A stretch of DNA of 64,000 nt from positions 23,248-87,247 of the forward strand of contig CAVHYP010000003.1 in the NCBI GenBank assembly GCA_963640465.1, given 5' to 3'. A program made the translations under genes and the position numbers. Positions within the stretch are counted from its first letter, which is position 1, and each line of letters begins with the position of its first letter. Shown one piece after another: positions 6,704 through 15,142 of this stretch. The notes under the pieces were generated by a model that saw only the letters and a list, made by a program, of their open reading frames with translations, did not search any database and was not told where the DNA came from. Source of the DNA: Colivivens sp963640465. GTDB lineage: Bacteria > Bacteroidota > Bacteroidia > Bacteroidales > Bacteroidaceae.

Positions 6704-9133
6704 ATGAAAGTATTGAAATTTGGCGGGACATCCGTAGGTTCCGTAGAAAGTATTCTTAATGTAAAGAAAATCGTTGAGGCTCAGACAGAGCCGGTCGTTG
6801 TTGTTGTCTCAGCTCTTGGCGGGTTGACGGACAAACTGATAAGTACGTCCAAACTTGCCCAGGCGGGTGATGCCAAGTACTTGGATGCCTATTATGAGAT
6901 GGTGCTCAGACATCATGACATGATAGAGAAAATCATTACGGACAGCGCAAAGAAAGAGGCTCTCTTGAAAGAAATAGATGGACTGTTGGCTGACTTGAAA
7001 AGCATCTATCAGGGTGTGTTCCTTATTCATGACCTGTCAGAAAAGACGTCCAACGCAATCGTGAGCTATGGAGAGAGGATGTCGTCAAGAATCTGTGCAG
7101 CATTGATAAAGGATGCAGCATTGTATGATTCGCTCTCTTTCATAAGAACCGAGAAGAAACAAAACCGCAACTTCCTTGCCGACGAAGCAACAGACGGCCT
7201 CGTCAAAGAAGCATTCAAACAACCATTTAAGGTGGCTGTTGCCGGTGGATTTATCTCCAGAGACGTACATACTGGCGAGATAACCAATTTGGGAAGAGGC
7301 GGAAGCGACTATACAGCAAGTATCATTGCAGCTACGCTTGACGCAAGTGCATTGGAGATTTGGACTGACGTCGACGGATTTATGACTGCTGACCCACGAA
7401 TCATCAATACCGCATACACTATTGACAGCCTCAGCTATGTGGAGGCAATGGAATTGTGCAACTTCGGTGCAAAGGTGGTTTATCCTCCTACAATCTATCC
7501 TGTCTGCATAAAGAACATTCCGATATATATCAAGAATACGTTCCATCCAGAGGCAGTGGGTACTGTCATCGCACAGGGATTGCATGACACACAACGTGCA
7601 ATCAAGGGCATCAGCTCAATCAACAACATGAGTCTGATTACGGTTTCTGGACTGTCAATGGTAGGTGTGATTGGGGTCAATCGCCGAATCTTTACAGTTC
7701 TTGCCGATAACCAGATAAGCGTGTTCCTCGTAAGTCAGGCTTCTTCAGAAAGCAGTACATCGATAGGTGTGCGCAATGAAGATGCAGAACTTGCCTGCAA
7801 CGTGCTGGATGAAGAGTTCGCCAAGGAAATAGAGATGGGGGCAATGTTCCCAATGACAGTGGAGAGCAATCTTGCGACGGTGGCTGTCGTCGGCGAGAAC
7901 ATGAAGCACACACCAGGTATTGCAGGAAAATTGTTCGGCACCTTGGGACGCAACGGTATAAGTGTCATTGCCTGTGCTCAAGGCGCATCCGAGACAAACA
8001 TCTCGTTCGTTGTGGAAAGTCGTTTGCTGCGTAAGTCGCTCAATGTCATTCACGACAACTTCTTCCTTTCTGCATACCAGGAGTTGAACCTCTTTATCTG
8101 CGGAGTGGGAACAGTCGGCGGAAGTCTGCTGCAACAGATTGCCCATCAGCGCGACAAACTGAAGAAAGAACGTAACCTGCTGTTGAATGTTGTTGGAATA
8201 GCAAGCAGCAAGAAGGCGGTGTTCGACCGTAATGGCATAGACTTGGACAACTATAAGACGATTCTTGAGAACAGTGAAGCCAGTGACATAACTCGGCTGA
8301 AGAATGAGGTGATAGGAATGAACATCTTCAATTCCGTATTTGTAGACTGCACTGCCAGCCAGGAAGTTGCAGCTCTTTACAATGACTTCTTTGAACACAG
8401 CATATCGGTGGTTGCAGCAAACAAGATTGCAGCTTCATCCGATTATGACGACTATGTGCTTCTCAAGCGTACAGCACGCAAACGCAATGTCAAGTTCTTG
8501 TTTGAAACAAACGTGGGAGCAGGACTTCCTGTAATCAATACAATCAACGACTTGATAAACAGTGGGGACAAGATTCTGAAGATTGAGGCAATACTTAGTG
8601 GTACGCTGAACTATATCTTCAATACAGTCAGTGCTGATGTTCCGTTCAGTGAAGCTGTGCGCCGCTCAAAGGAAGAGGGCTATTCGGAACCGGATCCTCG
8701 TGTCGACTTGAGCGGAAAAGACGTGATACGTAAGCTCGTGATTCTTTCGCGTGAAGCTGGATATAAAATCAACCAGGAGGATGTGGAACGCCATCTGTTC
8801 GTTCCCGACGATTACTTCGAAGGTTCGTTGGAGAACTTCTGGCAGAAGTTGCCTGCACTTGATGCAGAGTTCGAGGCAAAACGACAAGTCTTGGCAAAGG
8901 ACGGAAAGCACTGGCGCTTTGTGGCAAAGCTCGTAGACGGAAAAGCCAGCGTGTCTCTCGATGCAGTTTCATCAGACCATTCATTCTATCATCTGGAGGG
9001 TTCGAACAATATCATCCTTCTTACGACAGAACGCTATCATGACTATCCGATGCTGATTCAGGGTTATGGTGCAGGAGCAAGCGTAACTGCTGCCGGAGTA
9101 TTTGCTGACATCATGAGTATTGCAAATATCTGA
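6704..9133 (+). CDS. thrA: Bifunctional aspartokinase / homoserine dehydrogenase I
   Basis: Catalyses the first and third steps from aspartate to threonine. 809 residues. The kinase domain begins MKVLKFGGTSVGS (KFGGTS phosphate motif) and continues with GRGGSDYTA and the FGAKVVYPPTI region. Tandem ACT regulatory segments follow at roughly 310-455 (SLITVSGLSMVGV, TVAVVGENM), expected to sense threonine. The dehydrogenase domain starts at about 466 with the NAD(P) loop FICGVGTVGGS and carries ANKIA, FETNVGAGLPVI and LSGTLNYIF. It heads an operon with a proposed homoserine kinase and thrC, covering most of the route to threonine. Confidence 0.97.
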   Translation: MKVLKFGGTSVGSVESILNVKKIVEAQTEPVVVVVSALGGLTDKLISTSKLAQAGDAKYLDAYYEMVLRHHDMIEKIITDSAKKEALLKEIDGLLADLKSIYQGVFLIHDLSEKTSNAIVSYGERMSSRICAALIKDAALYDSLSFIRTEKKQNRNFLADEATDGLVKEAFKQPFKVAVAGGFISRDVHTGEITNLGRGGSDYTASIIAATLDASALEIWTDVDGFMTADPRIINTAYTIDSLSYVEAMELCNFGAKVVYPPTIYPVCIKNIPIYIKNTFHPEAVGTVIAQGLHDTQRAIKGISSINNMSLITVSGLSMVGVIGVNRRIFTVLADNQISVFLVSQASSESSTSIGVRNEDAELACNVLDEEFAKEIEMGAMFPMTVESNLATVAVVGENMKHTPGIAGKLFGTLGRNGISVIACAQGASETNISFVVESRLLRKSLNVIHDNFFLSAYQELNLFICGVGTVGGSLLQQIAHQRDKLKKERNLLLNVVGIASSKKAVFDRNGIDLDNYKTILENSEASDITRLKNEVIGMNIFNSVFVDCTASQEVAALYNDFFEHSISVVAANKIAASSDYDDYVLLKRTARKRNVKFLFETNVGAGLPVINTINDLINSGDKILKIEAILSGTLNYIFNTVSADVPFSEAVRRSKEEGYSEPDPRVDLSGKDVIRKLVILSREAGYKINQEDVERHLFVPDDYFEGSLENFWQKLPALDAEFEAKRQVLAKDGKHWRFVAKLVDGKASVSLDAVSSDHSFYHLEGSNNIILLTTERYHDYPMLIQGYGAGASVTAAGVFADIMSIANI

Positions 9134-9169
9134 TGCTGATGATGGACTGCTGACGGATTTGTCGACTAT

Positions 9170-9234
9170 GAACGGCAGATAGGACACAATAGTAGGATGC
9201 GTCGGACCGCGAACGGCAGGTAGAACACAATAGT
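9170..9234. repeat. Two-unit direct repeat between thrA and the kinase gene
   Basis: A 24-base unit at 9170-9193 (gaacggcagataggacac...) recurs at 9211-9234 with two mismatches, period 41. It fills much of the 111-base spacer in the threonine operon. Confidence 0.65.
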
Positions 9235-9244
9235 TGGAAACAAA

Positions 9245-10456
9245 ATGAAACACATTATTATTTTAGGTGACGGAATGGCAGACTGGTCCGAGGAAAGTCT
9301 TGGCGGCAAGACTCTCCTGCAGTATGCAAAGACTCCGTACATGGATATGCTTGCCAAGAAAGGGCAGACCGGTATGCTCAAGACTGTGCCAGATGGCTTC
9401 CATCCGGGAAGTGAGGTGGCAAACAGCAGCATATTGGGCTACGACCAACACGAAGTGTACGAAGGACGAGGTCCGTTGGAGGCTGCCAGCATAGGCGTAG
9501 AACTTGCGCCCGACGACATGGCAATACGTTGCAATCTGATTTGTATAGAAGGAGACAAGATAAAGAACCACTCATGTGGAAGATTGGAAACGGAAGAGGG
9601 AGATGTCCTGATAAAATACTTGCAGGAGAACTTGGGCAATGACCATGTCCATTTCTACACAGGAGTGCAGTACCGACATCTTTTGGTTATCAAAGGTGGA
9701 AACAAGCACATAAAGTGCGTGCCGCCACATGATGTGCCAGGTCAGGCTTGGCGCCCTCTGCTGATAAAGGCAGAAATCCCAGAGGCGGAAGAAACTGCAA
9801 AGCTACTGAATGGTTTGATTGTCAAGTCACAGGAATTGCTGGCAAACCATCCGTTGAATGTGCAAAGAATAAAAGAAGGCAAAGACCCTGCAAATTCCAT
9901 CTGGCCATGGGCTGGTGGCTATCGTCCACACATGATACCGTTGACAACCACTTTCCCCCAGATACACAGAGGTGCAGTCATAACTGCCGTAGACTTGATA
10001 AGAGGAATAGGTTCGCTTGCAGGACTGAGAGTCATTAACGTGCCTGGAGCCACAGGTCTGTATGATACAAACTATGAAGGGAAGGCACAGGCTGCGATTG
10101 ATGCGCTCAAGACCGATGATTTTGTCTACTTGCATATAGAAGCAAGCGATGAGGCTGGGCATGATGGCAACTTGCAGTTAAAGCTGACAACAATAGAGAA
10201 TCTCGACAGCAGAGCCGTAGGCCCTATCTATGAGGCAGTGAAAGATTGGGAAGAACCAGTATGTATCGCGGTGTTGCCCGATCATCCCACTCCAGTACGT
10301 CACCGTACACATACCAATGAACCGGTACCTTTCCTTATATATGCACCGGGAATAAAACCTGATGGTGTCGAGACATTCGATGAAGTGGCATGCAAGGAAG
10401 GCGTGTTCGGACAGTTGCAGAAAGATGAATTTATTAAAGCAGTAATGAGTATATGA
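9245..10456 (+). CDS. Proposed homoserine kinase of the phosphoglycerate-mutase (ApgM-like) family
   Basis: A 403-residue member of the alkaline-phosphatase/cofactor-independent phosphoglycerate mutase superfamily. Seen: metal-binding start KHIIILGDGMADW (Asp9), nucleophile region GSEVANSSILGYD with candidate Ser62, and the late metal segment LPDHPTPVRHRTHTN. Members in this gene order, in genomes lacking a normal thrB, form a recognised family proposed to phosphorylate homoserine; that is known from family annotation, not shown here. It sits between thrA and thrC and overlaps thrC by 4 bases (ATGA), so translation is probably coupled. The alternative is a true phosphoglycerate mutase, which context makes less likely. 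Confidence 0.85.
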   Translation: MKHIIILGDGMADWSEESLGGKTLLQYAKTPYMDMLAKKGQTGMLKTVPDGFHPGSEVANSSILGYDQHEVYEGRGPLEAASIGVELAPDDMAIRCNLICIEGDKIKNHSCGRLETEEGDVLIKYLQENLGNDHVHFYTGVQYRHLLVIKGGNKHIKCVPPHDVPGQAWRPLLIKAEIPEAEETAKLLNGLIVKSQELLANHPLNVQRIKEGKDPANSIWPWAGGYRPHMIPLTTTFPQIHRGAVITAVDLIRGIGSLAGLRVINVPGATGLYDTNYEGKAQAAIDALKTDDFVYLHIEASDEAGHDGNLQLKLTTIENLDSRAVGPIYEAVKDWEEPVCIAVLPDHPTPVRHRTHTNEPVPFLIYAPGIKPDGVETFDEVACKEGVFGQLQKDEFIKAVMSI

Positions 10457-11763
10457 AGTTTTATAGTACTAATGGAAATGCCCCTGTGGCAGATTTGGAA
10501 AAGGCTGTAGTCAAAGGACTTGCAGAGGACAAGGGCTTGTACATGCCTGAGTCAATAAAGACGTTGCCACAGTCATTCTTCGACAGCATACAAGACAAAT
10601 CATTTCAAGAGATTGCCTACGTTGTGGCAGATGCCTTCTTCGGAGAAGATGTAGACGCGGAATCCCTGCGTGCAATTGTCTACGACACACTTTCTTTTGA
10701 TTGTCCTGTGAAGAAAGTCACTGACTCTATATACTCATTGGAGCTTTTCCATGGTCCGACACTCGCATTCAAGGATGTAGGTGCAAGGTTTATGGCAAGA
10801 CTTCTGCAGTATTTCCTCAAGAAAGAGGGCGGCAATGGACAGGTGAACGTGCTAGTCGCAACGTCTGGTGACACAGGCAGTGCTGTGGCAAATGGTTTCC
10901 TCGGAGTAGATGGCATTCATGTCTATGTGCTTTATCCAAAAGGCAAGGTGAGCCCAATTCAGGAATGTCAGTTCACGACGCTTGGAAAGAATATAACTGC
11001 AATAGAAGTTGACGGAGTCTTTGACGATTGCCAGGCATTGGTGAAGTCTGCATTTATGGATGCCGACCTTAATAAACGCCTCAAGCTTACTTCGGCAAAC
11101 AGTATCAATGTTGCACGTTTCCTTCCACAGAGCTTCTATTATTTCTATGCCTATGCGCAGATGAAAAAGAAAGGATTGGCAGACAATCTTGTGTTCTGTG
11201 TTCCTTCTGGCAATTTCGGTAATATATGCGCAGGGCTCTTTGCCAGGAGAATGTGCTTGCCGGTTAAGTATTTTATTGCAGCCAATAATGCAAACAGCGT
11301 CTTTTATGATTATCTGCAGACTGGCGAGTATAAGCCTCGTCCTTCTGTTCAGACAATAGCCAATGCAATGGATGTGGGCGATCCAAGCAACTTCGCCCGT
11401 ATATATGACTTGTATGGTAAGAATCATGATGCAATAACTGCAGATATCAGCGGAACAACATTCTCTGACGAACAGATTGCAGATACGATACGCGAAGTCT
11501 ATAAGACTACTGGATACGTGTGTGATCCGCATGGGGCATGTGGCTATCGCGCGTTGTCGGAGCAATTGAAACAAGGAGACACGGGTGTGTTTCTTGAGAC
11601 TGCTCATCCGGCCAAATTCAAGAGTACGGTTGATGGCATTGTTGGACTTGATATCAATATCCCGGAAAAATTGCTTGCCTTCATGAAAGGAGAGAAGCAA
11701 TCGGTTCAGATGTCAAAGGACTTCGATGCTTTCAAGCAGTACTTGATGCAGAATGCTGATTAG
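10453..11763 (+). CDS. thrC: Threonine synthase
   Basis: PLP enzyme that converts O-phosphohomoserine to threonine, the last step of the pathway. 436 residues. Seen: N-terminal MKFYSTNGNAPVADLEKAVVKGL, PLP lysine in GPTLAFKDVGARF (Lys107), LVATSGDTGSAVANGF, and the phosphate-binding VPSGNFGNICAG. It overlaps the upstream kinase gene at ATGA, completing the thrA-kinase-thrC operon. Its stop is followed directly by a tandem-repeat spacer. Confidence 0.97.
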   Translation: MKFYSTNGNAPVADLEKAVVKGLAEDKGLYMPESIKTLPQSFFDSIQDKSFQEIAYVVADAFFGEDVDAESLRAIVYDTLSFDCPVKKVTDSIYSLELFHGPTLAFKDVGARFMARLLQYFLKKEGGNGQVNVLVATSGDTGSAVANGFLGVDGIHVYVLYPKGKVSPIQECQFTTLGKNITAIEVDGVFDDCQALVKSAFMDADLNKRLKLTSANSINVARFLPQSFYYFYAYAQMKKKGLADNLVFCVPSGNFGNICAGLFARRMCLPVKYFIAANNANSVFYDYLQTGEYKPRPSVQTIANAMDVGDPSNFARIYDLYGKNHDAITADISGTTFSDEQIADTIREVYKTTGYVCDPHGACGYRALSEQLKQGDTGVFLETAHPAKFKSTVDGIVGLDINIPEKLLAFMKGEKQSVQMSKDFDAFKQYLMQNAD

Positions 11764-11765
11764 CA

Positions 11766-11850
11766 ACAATCGGTCGTGTGACGATTGACAACCGGCCGTA
11801 TGGTGACGGATAATAGTTCGTATGACGACGGACAATCAGTCGTAGAACTG
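11766..11850. repeat. Four-unit degenerate tandem repeat after thrC
   Basis: Units begin near 11766, 11788, 11812 and 11832 and follow the pattern acaaTCGGTCGTgtgACGATtg (about 20-24 bases, substantially diverged). The array starts two bases after the thrC stop. Confidence 0.5.
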
Positions 11851-11890
11851 TAAACCAAAACTTTCCTCATTTTCAATACTTGTAGAACTT

Positions 11891-11920
11891 GTATTAGTAA
11901 CAAACGTATTAGTAACGAAC
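11891..11920 (+). repeat. 15-bp tandem duplication just before the HAD gene start
   Basis: gtattagtaacaaac at 11891-11905 is repeated as gtattagtaacgaac at 11906-11920 (one mismatch), and the next bases gtATG contain the start codon. The duplication occupies the ribosome-entry region. Confidence 0.7.
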
Positions 11921-11922
11921 GT

Positions 11923-12702
11923 ATGATAAAGGCAATTTTCCTGGATATTGATGGAACGCTTGTGTCGTTCAAGACTCACCATGTTCCGCAGTCGACGATT
12001 GATGCTATAAGTAACGTCAGACGACAAGGCGTGAAGGTCTTTATTGCTACAGGACGCCCTTTGCCATTCGTGAATAATCTTGAGGGGCTGGAGTATGATG
12101 GAATCATGACGGTCAACGGCGCTTGTTGCCAAATAGGCAATGGAACTGTCTTGCGTCGTGATCCGATAGACCATGATGATTTGGCAAGACTCGTTGCTTA
12201 CTGTCAGACTCATCCATTCCCAGTTGCTTTTGCATCCAATGACGACGTGTTCATGACAGAATCGTCTGTTGAGTCGGAAGAAATCTTTGAACTGCTTAAT
12301 CTCGATGCTCCAAGAATTGCACCCATAAGTGAGTGCATCAATATGGATGTGATGCAGATTATTGGTTTCTTCGATGCCAATGAAGAGGACTTCCTTATGA
12401 AAGAGGTATTGCTGGGTTGCGCTGCCCAAAGATGGCATCCTCTGTTTGCTGATGTTATAAGGTGTGGCAACAATAAGGCGCAAGGCATAGATACAATCCT
12501 TGCCTACTATGGTATCGGTCTTGACGAGGCAATGGCGCTTGGAGATGGTGGAAATGACATGGAAATGTTGAAGCATGTAAGATATGGAGTGGCTATGGGC
12601 AATGCAAGGGATGAAGTGAAGAAAGTGGCACATTATGTCACTCAGAGTGTAGATAATGACGGCGTAGCCCTGGCTTTACAGGAATTTATTGGCTTAAAAT
12701 GA
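11923..12702 (+). CDS. Cof-type HAD-superfamily phosphatase
   Basis: A 259-residue haloacid dehalogenase-like hydrolase of the Cof/YidA type (class IIB cap), which dephosphorylates small sugar or cofactor phosphates in the cytoplasm; the substrate cannot be read from sequence. Seen: catalytic FLDIDGTLV with Asp8 and Asp10, FIATGRP (motif II), a central cap, a late lysine before a variable segment (NNKAQGIDTIL), and ALGDGGNDMEML (motif III/IV). The repeat-filled spacer upstream makes cotranscription with thrC uncertain. Confidence 0.9.
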   Translation: MIKAIFLDIDGTLVSFKTHHVPQSTIDAISNVRRQGVKVFIATGRPLPFVNNLEGLEYDGIMTVNGACCQIGNGTVLRRDPIDHDDLARLVAYCQTHPFPVAFASNDDVFMTESSVESEEIFELLNLDAPRIAPISECINMDVMQIIGFFDANEEDFLMKEVLLGCAAQRWHPLFADVIRCGNNKAQGIDTILAYYGIGLDEAMALGDGGNDMEMLKHVRYGVAMGNARDEVKKVAHYVTQSVDNDGVALALQEFIGLK

Positions 12703-12721
12703 AAAAAAGTTCGGTATAAAT

Positions 12722-12752
12722 TTTGCTAGTTTAGAAAAATGTCCTACCTTTG
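12722..12752 (+). promoter_or_regulatory. Promoter of tRNA-Phe
   Basis: TTTG at 12722-12725, 19 bases, then TACCTTTG at 12745-12752, with the tRNA starting 17 bases later. The element and spacing match those of the barrel-protein promoter at 3086. Confidence 0.8.
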
Positions 12753-12769
12753 CACTCGCAAAACAGAAA

Positions 12770-12845
12770 GGTGCCATAGCTCAGTTGGTAGAGCATCGGA
12801 CTGAAAATCCGTGTGTCACTGGTTCGAATCCCGTTGGCACCACCA
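12770..12845 (+). tRNA. tRNA-Phe (anticodon GAA)
   Basis: A 76-nt cloverleaf including an encoded CCA. Acceptor stem GGTGCCA pairs with TGGCACC; D arm GCTC...GAGC; anticodon stem CGGAC/TCCGT-like with loop CTGAAAA (anticodon GAA); T arm with GGTTCGAATCC; discriminator A. Confidence 0.97.
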
Positions 12846-12848
12846 ATC

Positions 12849-12890
12849 AAATCGTTGAATGTCATTACGATGTTTGACGATTTTTTCTTT
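12849..12890 (+). terminator. Terminator after tRNA-Phe
   Basis: AAATCGT (12849-12855) pairs with ACGATTT (12877-12883), running into TTTTTTC. The position directly after the tRNA supports a Rho-independent terminator. Confidence 0.6.
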
Positions 12891-12932
12891 TATAGATAGT
12901 TTGTATTAGAACTAAGAATAAACATTTTTGTT

Positions 12933-14138
12933 ATGCGCAAGTCTTTAATTGCTTTGGCTTTCGGTACGTTTGCCTTGGGTATCACTGAATATGTGATNNN
13001 NNNNNNNCTCCCATATATTGCAAATGATTTCCATGTAAGTATATCAGAAGCCGGCTACTTTATCTCAGCGTATGCCTTGGGCGTTTGTGCCGGTGCTCCT
13101 ATTGTTGCGGTCTTTTGCAGGAAATGGCCCCTCAAGAATATATTGTACTTGTTGGTAAGTGTGATGCTTTTTGCCTCTCTTTGTATGACGTTGTGTCCTA
13201 TTCCTGAGGGTGAGGTGCAGGGGATTGGCTGGCAGTTCTGGCTGATGATGTTTTTCCGCTTCCTTGCCGGTATGCCTCATGGTGCATTCTTTGGTGTCGG
13301 TAGTATAGTCGCAGACAGACTGTCAAAAGGCAATGGGTCGGTCTTTGCTGTAGCAGTCATGTGCTCTGGCATGACAATTGCCAATTTGGTGGGCATACCT
13401 TTGGGTACATTCCTTACGGGACTGATATCATGGAGACTCGTCTTTGGTTTCGCCACACTATGGAATATAGTGACAATGGTTGCGGTGGTCAATTGGATTC
13501 CACGCATGGATGCATTGCCAGATACTGGTGTGAAAGGTGAGTTCCGCTTCCTCAAGACTCTTGCTCCATGGCTTTTGATTTTGGCAACAGTCTTTGGTAA
13601 TGGCGGCGTGTTCTGCTGGTATAGTTATATATCACCTACTCTTACCAAATTGGGAGGTGTACCGGAAAGCTGGATGACTTTAATGATGGCATTGGCAGGT
13701 GCCGGTATGGTTGTCGGTAATATGTTTGGTGGAAAATTGTCTGACAAGTTCGGGCCGGGACATACATGCCGAAGCCTGGAAATAATGATATTTATAAGTT
13801 TGGTTCTTATTGCCTTGACTGCGCAATGGATGTGGTGTAGTATACCACTTATGTTTATCACTGCTGGTGGGCTTTTTGCATTGTCTTCTCCCCAACAACT
13901 TCTTCTTCTTCGATATAGTAGAGGCGGAGAACTGATGGGCGGTGCCATGATTCAACTTGCATTTAATTTAGGTAATGCTGTCGGGGCGTATTTGGGCGGT
14001 TTGCCTATTGATGAGTCAAACCCTCGGACATATCACTATTCTGCTTGTATAGGTGCTGTTTTGGCTTTCTGCGGTGTGATTTGCTATGTTGTCTTTTGCA
14101 AAAGGTATGAAAAGAGAACTGCTCGACTGAAGAAATAA
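12933..14138 (+). CDS. MFS transporter, AraJ/sugar-efflux type (contains N gap)
   Basis: A 401-residue inner-membrane carrier with about 12 hydrophobic helices. The N-terminus (RKSLIALAFGTFALGITEYV...LPYIANDFHVSISEAGYFISAYALGV) resembles the AraJ-like arabinose/sugar or drug efflux branch of the major facilitator superfamily. The substrate is unknown. Ten N bases (12998-13007) fall in helix 1. They keep the frame and leave room for exactly four residues, where relatives usually have about that number (for example MMGI), so the gene is probably intact. It follows tRNA-Phe and converges on the phosphatase gene at 14175. Confidence 0.88.
   Translation: MRKSLIALAFGTFALGITEYVXXXXLPYIANDFHVSISEAGYFISAYALGVCAGAPIVAVFCRKWPLKNILYLLVSVMLFASLCMTLCPIPEGEVQGIGWQFWLMMFFRFLAGMPHGAFFGVGSIVADRLSKGNGSVFAVAVMCSGMTIANLVGIPLGTFLTGLISWRLVFGFATLWNIVTMVAVVNWIPRMDALPDTGVKGEFRFLKTLAPWLLILATVFGNGGVFCWYSYISPTLTKLGGVPESWMTLMMALAGAGMVVGNMFGGKLSDKFGPGHTCRSLEIMIFISLVLIALTAQWMWCSIPLMFITAGGLFALSSPQQLLLLRYSRGGELMGGAMIQLAFNLGNAVGAYLGGLPIDESNPRTYHYSACIGAVLAFCGVICYVVFCKRYEKRTARLKK
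12998..13007. other. Run of 10 N in the MFS gene
   Basis: Unknown bases between gtgat and ctccc. The flanks do not overlap, and the frame is preserved if the true gap is 10 bases (or 10 plus or minus a multiple of 3). Confidence 0.99.
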
Positions 14139-14173
14139 TAATCTTCGTATGTGGATTGGCTTATATAGGGAGG

Positions 14174-14200
14174 CTCATCCGATTTCGATGAGTCTTGTTT
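14174..14200 (+). terminator. Possible terminator of the MFS gene overlapping the convergent gene end
   Basis: CTCATC (14174-14179) pairs with GATGAG (14187-14192), followed by TCTTGTTT. The hairpin overlaps the last codons of the opposite-strand phosphatase. The T tract is interrupted. Confidence 0.35.
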
Positions 14201-14684
14201 CTGTATTTCCCATCGGTTTGATGTCTGCAATTTCTACATTGTGATATACGGCTTGAATGCAGCGGCAGAACAATCCGTGGCTGACGGCAAGAACCGTCTG
14301 CCCGGGGAATGTGGACTGCGCGTAATCTAGAAACAGTTTGGCTCTCTTCCGCATCAGTGCTACGCTTTCAGCGTTCTCGGGTATGACAATCTTAGTAACT
14401 CCGTCTACTACCATCCCTGTGGCATCTCCCCAGTCGCGTTCCCTTAGCAATGGTGTGTATATTGTCTGCAGATGCAGTTGCTGGTTGATGATTGCTGCTG
14501 TATCCTGGCATCTCTTTATGTCGCTGCACAAGATGATGTCGATAGAGTAGGACTTCAGTTCATTCACTGATGATTCGGCTTGACGTTTACCTTCCTTAGT
14601 CAGTGTTCCTGGCATCAGACCTTGTAGGATATGTCTTTTGTTTTCTTCCGTCTCGCCATGACGGTATAGGTATATCTTTGTCAT
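14175..14684 (-). CDS. Histidine phosphatase family protein (CobC/phosphoglycerate-mutase-like)
   Basis: A 169-residue enzyme of the histidine phosphatase superfamily. Seen: TKIYLYRHGETEENK near the N-terminus (catalytic RHG histidine), a second half with AVSHGLFCRCI (the second catalytic histidine), and a short helical insert. Relatives include alpha-ribazole phosphatase CobC and broad phosphatases; the substrate is not decidable. The ATG at 14684 is chosen; a GTG two codons earlier (14690) overlaps the upstream stop as GTGA and is possible. It is last in the minus-strand cluster starting at 19585. Confidence 0.85.
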   Translation of the reverse strand: MTKIYLYRHGETEENKRHILQGLMPGTLTKEGKRQAESSVNELKSYSIDIILCSDIKRCQDTAAIINQQLHLQTIYTPLLRERDWGDATGMVVDGVTKIVIPENAESVALMRKRAKLFLDYAQSTFPGQTVLAVSHGLFCRCIQAVYHNVEIADIKPMGNTETRLIEIG

Positions 14685-14686
14685 AA

Positions 14687-15142
14687 TCACTTAAGCGCTA
14701 AAGTGGAATAGGCTATAATGACATACCTGATTGATTTTCCGAGTAATGTGAATAGGAATGTCCCCCATACATTGGCTCTCAACACTCCCAGCGCAATGCT
14801 TATGGCTGTACCGAGAATCGGCAGGAATGAGAATATACCCATCCATGACCCATAATTCATGACATATCGTTGTGTGCGTTCCATTCTCGATGGCTTTATC
14901 TTAAACCAACGGTTGATTGTTTCGGGTTCGCACATGCGGCCGATGGCATAATTGACCATAGAACCAAGCACATTGCCAATGGTGGCGCTTACGATGGTCA
15001 ATACGGGGTCTATATTGCTGGCCATGAGTAGGGCTGCCATGACTGCCTCGCTGCTGAATGGGAAAAAAGTTCCTGCAAGGAATGAGGCAAGTCCCATGCC
15101 CAGGTATCCATAATTATAGAAGAATTCACTTAGATAATCCAT
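14687..15142 (-). CDS. YqaA/DedA-like inner-membrane protein
   Basis: A 151-residue membrane protein of the SNARE-associated (DedA/YqaA) family, linked to membrane lipid homeostasis. Seen: MDYLSEFFYNYGYLGMGLASFLAGTFFPFSSEAV, the typical entry helix with a proline/serine/glutamate segment, then GNVLGSMVNYAIGR, GSWMGIFSFLPILGT and GVLRANVWGTFLFTLLGK. The start at 15142 is chosen because the family begins at this sequence. The ORF can be extended to 15187, and either start overlaps the end of the upstream membrane-protein gene (13 bases for the chosen start), suggesting translational coupling. Confidence 0.85.
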   Translation of the reverse strand: MDYLSEFFYNYGYLGMGLASFLAGTFFPFSSEAVMAALLMASNIDPVLTIVSATIGNVLGSMVNYAIGRMCEPETINRWFKIKPSRMERTQRYVMNYGSWMGIFSFLPILGTAISIALGVLRANVWGTFLFTLLGKSIRYVIIAYSTLALK

